Shown here piece after piece: positions 5,782 to 10,867 of a stretch of DNA of 10,867 nt (its first letter is position 1; each line of letters begins with the position of its first letter). Both the position numbers and the translations under genes were made by a program. A model generated the notes under the pieces. It was not told the DNA's origin. It was given only the letters and a program-made list of their open reading frames with translations, and searched no databases. Source of the DNA: Spirochaetales bacterium (lineage in GTDB: Bacteria; Spirochaetota; Spirochaetia; SZUA-6; DRHE01); the NCBI GenBank assembly GCA_023136785.1, contig JAGLQP010000026.1, positions 1 to 10,867 of the forward strand, in the 5' to 3' direction.

Positions 5782-6528
5782 CTACATGAGATCGTTGCTG
5801 GGGATCGTGGGGCACCAGTGGGACTCGATGTACCCAACCACCAGATCAGTGCCCTTGTCATGATCGACGTAGGGAGGCTTCTCGGGATTGTACATGCTGT
5901 CGGTAAGGTGCCGGCAGAGCATCACGTCCACACCCCAGCTGATCAACTGCTTTATACCGAAGGATCGGTTGAGGATGCACATGTTGGTGTGTACGCCCAT
6001 GAGCACTACCCGTTGGATTCCCTGTTCCTGCAGTACATTGTAGATCTGCATACCCTCATCGCTGATTACATCCAGATCTTGATTTATGGCGATCGCGGAA
6101 TGCTGGCGAGTCCATAGACGCTCGTTCACCTCACCCGGATTGTTGTCGCTGTCGCAACCGCCTTCGCTATCATCTATGGGCAGGGCAGGATCGTCATGGG
6201 GCAACTCTGTAGGTGAAGCGGCAGGCGGGGCCTGGATCGCTCTGAGGCGGGCCGGTGTACCTTCGTAGTACTCCATAGTCTCCGATGGAGCATGAATGAT
6301 CAGCGCACCGCTTCTCCTGGCCGCCTTCAAGACCTCGTTCATTGTCTCCGCCATGCCCTGAACCCGTTCGGAGGCGCTGCGGCACCAGTGTCGATCCCAC
6401 ATGTCACAGATGATGATGGCTAGCGACTCGGCCGAAACCTCCAATATGTCTTCTGATGGTTTCCAGGTCCGTCGTCCATGGGTATCGAAAACTAGCTTAC
6501 GGGTTCTTCTGTGCAGGGTGAACTTCAT
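5782..6528 (-). CDS. Isochorismatase-like cysteine hydrolase
   Basis: A 248-residue alpha/beta hydrolase of the isochorismatase/nicotinamidase superfamily, which cleave amides or vinyl ethers with an Asp-Lys-Cys triad. LAIIICDMWDRHWC (36-49) carries the Asp (Asp42). VVLMGVHTNMCILNRSFGIK (174-193) carries the nucleophile Cys184. The position that usually supplies Lys reads LWTRQHSAIAI (138-148), with Arg141. The HTNMC-xxx-RxFGIxQ signature and the long insert of about residues 84-136 (GTPARLRAIQAPP...) mark a poorly studied branch rather than nicotinamidase. No signal peptide is apparent. The ATG lies inside the 3' end of the LacI-family gene (32-nt overlap) with GAAGGA close upstream, so both are one transcript. 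It converges on the nucleotidyltransferase with 48 nt between them. The substrate is unknown; a link to the imported compound is inferred from operon membership alone. Confidence 0.82.
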   Translation of the reverse strand: MKFTLHRRTRKLVFDTHGRRTWKPSEDILEVSAESLAIIICDMWDRHWCRSASERVQGMAETMNEVLKAARRSGALIIHAPSETMEYYEGTPARLRAIQAPPAASPTELPHDDPALPIDDSEGGCDSDNNPGEVNERLWTRQHSAIAINQDLDVISDEGMQIYNVLQEQGIQRVVLMGVHTNMCILNRSFGIKQLISWGVDVMLCRHLTDSMYNPEKPPYVDHDKGTDLVVGYIESHWCPTIPSNDLM

Positions 6529-7552
6529 GGTCCTTCAGTCTGATTCCGCAGGATTCCCGGATGACCAGAGTCGGCTTGAGGATGACATCTTCCAGGTATT
6601 TCCTGTCTTTCTTTATATTTGAAATCTGAGCCAGGACATAATCGAAGGCCAGAATTCCGATGGTATAGCTCGGCTGACTGACAGTAGTAAGGGGCGGGTT
6701 CGTATAGGAAGCCCAGACCGGATCGTCGAATCCGATAACGGCTATGTCTTCCGGGATGCGCAGGCCGCTCTCCTTGAGGGCCAGGATACAGCCGCTGACC
6801 ATGGGTTCGTTGCAGACGAATATTGCGCTTGGAGTTCTCTTCATCCGCAGAAGCTCCTTGGTGGCGGCAAGGGCCTGGTCCTTCTGGAAGTTTCCTTCCT
6901 TGATCAGGGTTTTGCGAAAGGGTATACCCTTCTCTTCCAGGGCCTTTCGGTATCCGGCGAAGCGCTCGTCGCTGGTCTCAACACCCGCAATGCCGGTAAT
7001 GATGGCGATCCGATCATGTCCGAGAGCGATCAGGTGGTTCACAGCCTCATACGCTCCCGCCTGATTGTCTGTCTTTATTGTCGGTACCCGCAGGCCTTTC
7101 ACCCTTCTGTCTACCAGAACGATGGGCACCATCCCCCGGGCGAGTTTCTTAAGGTAGGAATGATTGTGCAGAGTTGGGGACACGATCAGCCCGTCGACAT
7201 TTCTTTCAAATAGTGTGGAGAGATAGAGCCGCTCGTTTTCCGACTCCTCGTCGCTGTTGCAGAGGATGACGCTGAATCCCGCCTTTCCTGCTTTGTCCTG
7301 TATTCCCCTCACCAGGGTCGTCCAGAAGAACGTGGTGATATCGGAGATGAGCACCCCGATTGTCCTTGTGAGTCGGGTTCTGAGCGACCGGGCAATGACG
7401 TTTGGGGTATAGTTTATTGCCTTTGACGCATCCAGAACTTTCTTTTTTGTGGATTTGCTGTAATAACCATAATTGCCGAGCACCCTTCCGGCCATGCCCA
7501 AAGACACGCCGGCTTTTTCTGCGACTTGTTTCAGAGTCGGTCTCCGCCACAT
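6497..7552 (-). CDS. LacI-family transcriptional repressor
   Basis: A 351-residue repressor. The N-terminal helix-turn-helix is TLKQVAEKAGVSLGMAGRVL (6-25), the hinge helix is NVIARSLRTR (51-60) with its intercalating Leu, and the rest is a sugar-binding core starting TIGVLISDITTFFW and including VDGLIVSP, VLVDRRVKG, RIAIITG and IAVIGFDDPVWASYTNPPLT. The recognition helix reads SLGMAGRVL instead of the common SVATVSRVL, so its operator contacts are probably not those of LacI or PurR. I chose the ATG at 7552. A TTG at 7588 would extend the frame by 12 residues, but it has no ribosome site and would place the predicted operator inside the gene. The ATG has no Shine-Dalgarno sequence either and may be translated from a leaderless or near-leaderless mRNA. 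It is divergent from the ABC importer and in one operon with the hydrolase, so it probably represses both directions until a sugar binds. Confidence 0.9.
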   Translation of the reverse strand: MWRRPTLKQVAEKAGVSLGMAGRVLGNYGYYSKSTKKKVLDASKAINYTPNVIARSLRTRLTRTIGVLISDITTFFWTTLVRGIQDKAGKAGFSVILCNSDEESENERLYLSTLFERNVDGLIVSPTLHNHSYLKKLARGMVPIVLVDRRVKGLRVPTIKTDNQAGAYEAVNHLIALGHDRIAIITGIAGVETSDERFAGYRKALEEKGIPFRKTLIKEGNFQKDQALAATKELLRMKRTPSAIFVCNEPMVSGCILALKESGLRIPEDIAVIGFDDPVWASYTNPPLTTVSQPSYTIGILAFDYVLAQISNIKKDRKYLEDVILKPTLVIRESCGIRLKDHEVHPAQKNP

Positions 7553-7559
7553 GAAAAAT

Positions 7560-7575
7560 AGTATATCGTTATACT
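7560..7575. promoter_or_regulatory. CpG-centred palindrome, candidate LacI-family operator
   Basis: AGTATATCGTTATACT is a 16-bp palindrome with one mismatched pair and a central CpG, the form of operators bound by LacI/PurR-family proteins, whose hinge Leu inserts at the central CpG. The symmetry continues outward as GAAAAA on the left (7552-7557) and TTTTTC on the right (7578-7583), with a one-base offset. It sits 8 nt before the repressor's ATG and overlaps the predicted -10 of that gene, so autorepression is expected. It lies 20 nt upstream of the importer's -35. Confidence 0.6.
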
Positions 7576-7588
7576 CTTTTTTCAGCAA
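7560..7588 (-). promoter_or_regulatory. Putative promoter of the LacI-family gene
   Basis: On the minus strand, TTGCTG (forward 7583-7588) is 17 nt from TATACT (forward 7560-7565). The -10 has 5 of 6 consensus bases; the -35 keeps only TTG. The ATG begins 7 nt after the -10, so a transcript starting at the usual distance would have almost no leader. The -10 lies within the palindrome. Confidence 0.4.
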
Positions 7589-7594
7589 GTACTA

Positions 7595-7624
7595 TTGACA
7601 AATCTTCTCCAGCTGTGGTATACA
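7595..7624 (+). promoter_or_regulatory. Sigma-70-type promoter of the ABC importer operon
   Basis: A perfect -35 TTGACA (7595-7600) and a -10 TATACA (7619-7624, 4 of 6) are spaced 18 nt. Transcription would begin around 7631, about 18 nt before the ATG at 7649. The leader holds only weak purine runs (GAGAG, GAG). Confidence 0.6.
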
Positions 7625-7648
7625 TCTTTACCTGAGAGTCTTTGAGTT

Positions 7649-9157
7649 ATGCGAACCGAGCCTTCCAATGTACCCCTCGTCGAGATGAAAGGGATCATAA
7701 AGCGATTTCCAGGAGTGCTCGCCCTGGACCAGGTGGATTTTTCTCTTCTTCCGGGAGAAGTGCACATGCTCCTCGGTGAAAACGGCGCGGGCAAGAGTAC
7801 CCTGATCAAGATCTTAAGCGGCGCCTATACCAAGGATAAGGGGGAGATCTTCGTTCGCGGGGAATCGGTAGCCATCCACAGCCCTGTGGATTCCCTGCAG
7901 CTGGGCCTGAGTTTCATCTACCAGGAGCTCAACCTGGTTCCTCAGCTGGACATTGCCCGGAATATGTTTCTCGGGATGGAGCCGCGCGCTCTGGGCTTTG
8001 TCAAGATCAAAGAGCTGTACGATAAGGCCGCCTTCTATTTGAACAAGTTCCACATGGATCTCGATCCCTATGCCATTGTCGGTACGTTGAGCGTAACCCA
8101 GCAGAAACTGGTGGAAATTGCCAGGGCTCTGATAAAGGATGCTCAAGTGCTCGTGCTTGATGAGCCTACAGATGTGCTGGAGGACCGTTCCCGGCAGAAC
8201 CTTTTTTCAGTGATCAACGAATTGAAAAGAAGTCACAGTGTGGGATTCATCTATATCTCCCATCGCTACGCAGAAGTCCACGAGTTGGGTGATCGGGTAA
8301 CCATACTGCGGGACGGGGAGAATGAGGGTACCTATCGGGTGGCCGAGATTACCCTGGATCAGATCATCGAAAGAATGATTGGACGCAAGATTGAAAATCA
8401 GTATCCCCAGATAGGGGCTCCTCAAGCCCAAGAGGCGCTTCGGGTCGAGGATATACGTCAGGGAAACAAGTTGAACGGGATATCCCTGAACCTCAGAAAG
8501 GGTGAGATCGTCAGTGTCACCGGTCTGATGGGAGCCGGAAAAACGGAACTGGGGAGGGCGATCTGCGGTATCGATCCCTGCGACGCGGGGGAGGTTTATA
8601 TCGAGGGGAAAAGGATCAACTTCTCAACGCCGAAACGAACGATCGAAGCGGGCTTGGCTTATCTCGCTGAAGACCGAAAGGCTCTAGGTCTGATCCTGGT
8701 GCACAGCATACGCGATAACTTCGGTCTTCCCAGTTCCGCGCGGTTGTCCAAGTTGGGGTTCATCGATCATAGAGCCATCACTAGCGAATGTGACCAGTTC
8801 ATGAAGAAATTGGATATAAAAGCACCGAGCATGGAGACCAAAGCGAATCAGCTCTCCGGCGGGAACCAGCAAAAGGCGGTGGTGGCCAAATGGCTCGGCA
8901 CCCAGAGCAAGGTACTCGTGTTTGACGAGCCGACTCGGGGAATCGATATCCGTGGTAAGGCGGAGGTGTACTCCCTGATGAACGAGCTGCTTGAGCAGGG
9001 GATCGGGATTCTCATGCTCACCTCGGATTATCAGGAGGCGGTGGAGATGGGGCACAGAACCATCGTTCTGTATCACGGCAGGATCGCCAAAGAGTTCCAG
9101 CGGGGGGAGGCCACCGAAGAGGATATCCTGAGAACGGCGATCGGGGCCGAGAAGTGA
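7649..9157 (+). CDS. Sugar ABC importer, dual ATP-binding subunit (RbsA/MglA type)
   Basis: A 502-residue protein with two fused nucleotide-binding domains, the length and build of RbsA/MglA/XylG. Domain 1 has Walker A GENGAGKST (43-51), Q-loop YQELNL (91-96), signature LSVTQQKLVEIARAL (147-161), Walker B VLVLDEP (167-173) and switch His205. Domain 2 has GLMGAGKTE (292-300), signature LSGGNQQ (402-408), Walker B VLVFDEP (422-428) and a carboxy end DILRTAIGA. As usual in this family, the first signature is degenerate and the second is canonical. The protein powers uptake of a sugar through the membrane partner encoded downstream. Its start is the ATG at 7649; an ATG at 7685 would remove 12 residues but has no better ribosome site. 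It is the first gene of the importer operon, directly downstream of the promoter and palindrome. Which sugar is carried cannot be read from this subunit. Confidence 0.93.
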   Translation: MRTEPSNVPLVEMKGIIKRFPGVLALDQVDFSLLPGEVHMLLGENGAGKSTLIKILSGAYTKDKGEIFVRGESVAIHSPVDSLQLGLSFIYQELNLVPQLDIARNMFLGMEPRALGFVKIKELYDKAAFYLNKFHMDLDPYAIVGTLSVTQQKLVEIARALIKDAQVLVLDEPTDVLEDRSRQNLFSVINELKRSHSVGFIYISHRYAEVHELGDRVTILRDGENEGTYRVAEITLDQIIERMIGRKIENQYPQIGAPQAQEALRVEDIRQGNKLNGISLNLRKGEIVSVTGLMGAGKTELGRAICGIDPCDAGEVYIEGKRINFSTPKRTIEAGLAYLAEDRKALGLILVHSIRDNFGLPSSARLSKLGFIDHRAITSECDQFMKKLDIKAPSMETKANQLSGGNQQKAVVAKWLGTQSKVLVFDEPTRGIDIRGKAEVYSLMNELLEQGIGILMLTSDYQEAVEMGHRTIVLYHGRIAKEFQRGEATEEDILRTAIGAEK

Positions 9158-9198
9158 AAACAATCGCAGTGCGCAAAACAGTGAGGGAGATATAGAGT

Positions 9199-10143
9199 AT
9201 GGAAGCAACCAGAGGAACAAGATCCCGGGTGATGCAGAGTATTCAGCCGCTATTAGGACTGGTAATCATCTATTTGATCTTTGTGGTGTTGTCATCGACT
9301 TTCAGAACCTTCGACACTGCCAAGACCATTCTCACCCAGGCGGTGATCTTGGGGACGCTGGCTGCAGGACCTACGATCGTGCTCATCTCCGGGGGGCTGG
9401 ATCTGTCGATCGGTTCCCTGTTTTGTTTGGTGGCCGTCTGTACCGGAAGAATGCTTATAGCCGGCATACCCGTAGGCCTGGTAGTGCTGATCAGCCTGGT
9501 TGTTGGAGCGGCCTGTGGAGCTTTCAACGGTGCAATCATTGTTGGAACGGGGATCCCCGCTTTTATCGGTACGCTGGGCATGATGAAGACTTTTCGCGGT
9601 CTGGCCGAGATTCTGGGCATGAATCAGGATATGTCCCGTTTCCCCGAATCCTTCCAGATGATCGGGAAGGGATACTTGATTCCCATCAGCATCATGGCGG
9701 TGACCTTTCTGTTGGTATACATATTCCTCTCTCGAACCAAGATCGGTTTCAACTGCTACGCCATTGGTGGTAGCAACGAGGTTTCCCGACTAGCCGGCGT
9801 TCCTGTGAAGAAATACTATATCATCTACTACACGATCGGTGGTTTGGTTGCAGCGATTTCAGCGATCATCATCGTGGCCAGGTTGAATTTCACGAATTCC
9901 GCCTTCGGTGTGGGTATGGAGCTCAACGCCATTGCCGCGACGATCATCGGCGGCACCAGCCTGTCCGGAGGTGTCGGCGGCATCGGGCGCACGGTGATCG
10001 GTGTGTTGATCATTACCACCCTTAATGCGGGATTGAGCCATCTGGGTGTAAGCTCATCCTGGCAGCAGATCAGTATTGGTGTGGTTATCATATTGGCGGT
10101 TTGGCTGGATGTCATCCAGCGCAGAAGAGAAGCAAAGGCATAA
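9199..10143 (+). CDS. Sugar ABC importer permease (RbsC-type)
   Basis: A 314-residue integral membrane protein of the branched-chain/ribose permease family (BPD_transp_2). Hydrophobic segments include about 17-33, 47-65, 72-90, 91-110, 158-176, 205-227 and 262-305. The family signature GGLDLSIGSL is at 65-74 and GAFNGAIIVGTGIPAFIGTL at 107-126. The cytoplasmic coupling segment is GGSNEVSRLAGVPVKKYY (190-207). It forms the homodimeric channel driven by the ATPase encoded 41 nt upstream. AGGGAG (9184-9189) precedes the ATG by 9 nt. Length is normal for the family and nothing is missing. Confidence 0.93.
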   Translation: MEATRGTRSRVMQSIQPLLGLVIIYLIFVVLSSTFRTFDTAKTILTQAVILGTLAAGPTIVLISGGLDLSIGSLFCLVAVCTGRMLIAGIPVGLVVLISLVVGAACGAFNGAIIVGTGIPAFIGTLGMMKTFRGLAEILGMNQDMSRFPESFQMIGKGYLIPISIMAVTFLLVYIFLSRTKIGFNCYAIGGSNEVSRLAGVPVKKYYIIYYTIGGLVAAISAIIIVARLNFTNSAFGVGMELNAIAATIIGGTSLSGGVGGIGRTVIGVLIITTLNAGLSHLGVSSSWQQISIGVVIILAVWLDVIQRRREAKA

Positions 10144-10146
10144 ACA

Positions 10147-10161
10147 CCGTTCGTCGAACGG
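10147..10161. repeat. Perfect hairpin between permease and binding-protein genes
   Basis: CCGTTCGTCGAACGG has 7-bp perfectly complementary arms about one central T, and as RNA forms a 5-6-bp stem with a small loop. It begins 3 nt after the permease stop and is followed on the plus strand by an A-run, not a T-run, so it is not a plus-strand intrinsic terminator. Such intercistronic hairpins often protect or process the mRNA so that the binding protein is made in excess. A DNA-binding site is an alternative. Confidence 0.5.
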
Positions 10162-10187
10162 GATAAAAAAACCAAAAGGAGTGAACT

Positions 10188-10867
10188 ATGATGAGGATTC
10201 ACACACGAATCGTTCTGGTCGTCCTGGCACTGCTATGCGTCTCCGGGTTGCTGTTCGCGGGCGCCGGCAAGGAGTCCGGCGAAGCTGCGGAGGGGAAGAT
10301 CACCATCGCCTACACGGGATACCCAGGGGGGCTGACGGCCTTCTGGGCCCAGATGGCCCAGTATATGAAAGAGGAAGCGGATGCCATGGGCGTGGAGCTC
10401 CTCGACATGAGCCCCACGACCGCAGATGCAGCCGTGCAGAAGGACTCGGTGGACAACGCAATCAACCGGGGTGTCGACGGGATTATCATCGGGGCCATCG
10501 ACAGTCGGGCCTTCGGCGAATCCCTGGACAGGGCGGCGGAGAAAGGGATCCCCGTTGTCGCCGTAGACACGGCGATCGACCATCCCCACATCAGCGCCCT
10601 GGCCCAGACCGACAACCTGTCCTCGGCCCGCGTCCTGGGACAGTACATCGTGGATACCACGGAAACGGGCACGGTCATCATCCTGGGAGGAACTTTGGGG
10701 CACCAGACCGGGGACGCCCGCAGAGACGGCGTCAAGCAGGTTCTGGAGGCCAATGGTTACAAGGTCGTGTTCCGCGCCTGCAATTGGGACGTTCCAACGG
10801 CCCTGGAGACAGCCACCAACGAGCTGGCCGCCAACCCGGGCACGGTCGCCGTATTCGGCTGCTGGGA
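10188..10867 (+). CDS. Periplasmic sugar-binding protein of the importer (RbsB-type), 3' end outside window
   Basis: The frame is open for 226 codons to the right edge. The N-terminus is a signal peptide (MMRIHTR, hydrophobic core IVLVVLALLCVSGLLFA, probable cleavage near AGA-GKES). There is a Cys at 17 but no good lipobox, so a freely secreted protein is more likely than a lipoprotein. The mature part follows the type-I periplasmic-binding fold: KITIAYTGYPGGLTAFW, MGVELLDMSPTTADAAVQ, INRGVDGIIIGAID, AAEKGIPVVAVDTAI, and TVIILGGTLGHQTGDARRDG. These match the ribose/xylose-binding class. AAAAGGAG lies 6 nt before the first of two adjacent ATGs; either could start. Codons end in C or G much more than in the permease gene, as expected of a highly expressed gene. 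It completes the ATPase-permease-binding protein set and would set the importer's substrate. About one third of the protein is missing. Confidence 0.9.
   Translation, partial: MMRIHTRIVLVVLALLCVSGLLFAGAGKESGEAAEGKITIAYTGYPGGLTAFWAQMAQYMKEEADAMGVELLDMSPTTADAAVQKDSVDNAINRGVDGIIIGAIDSRAFGESLDRAAEKGIPVVAVDTAIDHPHISALAQTDNLSSARVLGQYIVDTTETGTVIILGGTLGHQTGDARRDGVKQVLEANGYKVVFRACNWDVPTALETATNELAANPGTVAVFGCW

Noticed and set aside
7553..7588. TTG start for the LacI-family gene
   Set aside because: There is no ribosome site within range, and the extension would cover the predicted operator and -10 box.
7795..8200. Degenerate first ABC signature (LSVTQQ) as a sign of a damaged ATPase
   Set aside because: RbsA/MglA-type fused ATPases normally carry a non-canonical signature in one half; both Walker motifs are intact.
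10147..10170. Intrinsic terminator after the permease gene
   Set aside because: The hairpin is followed by an A-run on the plus strand; a terminator needs T there, and the binding-protein gene follows directly.
1..10867. CRISPR array, transposase, phage, tRNA or defence system
   Set aside because: I saw no spaced repeats, cloverleaf-like segments, transposase motifs or defence gene sets; the PIN fragment at the edge stands alone.

Overview
The window looks like an accessory carbohydrate-use or sugar-modification locus from a free-living, moderately GC-rich anaerobe-type bacterium. A spirochaete (Spirochaeta/Sediminispirochaeta-like) is my best guess. This rests on the leader of the solute-binding protein (hydrophobic stretch ending LLFAGAGKES, a style common in Spirochaetota ABC binding proteins), on the pairing of a XylR-type regulator with UroD-family genes, and on the Rbs/Mgl-type transporter. 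This taxonomic call is inference, not proof.

Layout. (1) Bases 1-293, minus strand: the interior of a PIN-domain (DUF3368-like) reading frame that runs off the left edge and has no proper start, probably a decayed toxin gene. (2) 397-1620, minus: a XylR-like regulator with a periplasmic-binding-protein sensor and an AraC-type DNA-binding domain. (3) 1621-1773: a divergent control region with two back-to-back promoters whose -35 boxes overlap. (4) 1774-5733, plus: a compact four-gene operon encoding a GDP-mannose 3,5-epimerase-like NAD enzyme, a UroD-superfamily protein, an unusually short GHMP-kinase-like protein, and a protein with two tandem cytidylyltransferase-type domains. Gaps are 11 nt, an 8-nt overlap and 0 nt. 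(5) 5782-7552, minus: a LacI-family repressor followed by an overlapping isochorismatase-like cysteine hydrolase gene. (6) 7553-7648: a second divergent control region with a CpG-centred palindrome (LacI-type operator) and a good sigma-70 promoter. (7) 7649-10867, plus: a ribose/galactose-type ABC importer (dual ATPase, permease, periplasmic binding protein), the last gene cut by the right edge.

Working model (inference). The LacI-type repressor controls its own gene and the divergent importer, and the XylR-type regulator controls the four-gene enzyme operon, so an imported sugar or a derivative of it would be the inducer. A GHMP-like kinase, a nucleotidyltransferase and a sugar-nucleotide epimerase together make up the logic of a sugar -> sugar-1-phosphate -> NDP-sugar -> epimerised NDP-sugar route. 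The UroD-family protein does not fit any textbook version of that route. This enzyme set is the most likely undescribed biology in the window. No tRNA, rRNA, CRISPR array, insertion sequence or clear intrinsic terminator was found.
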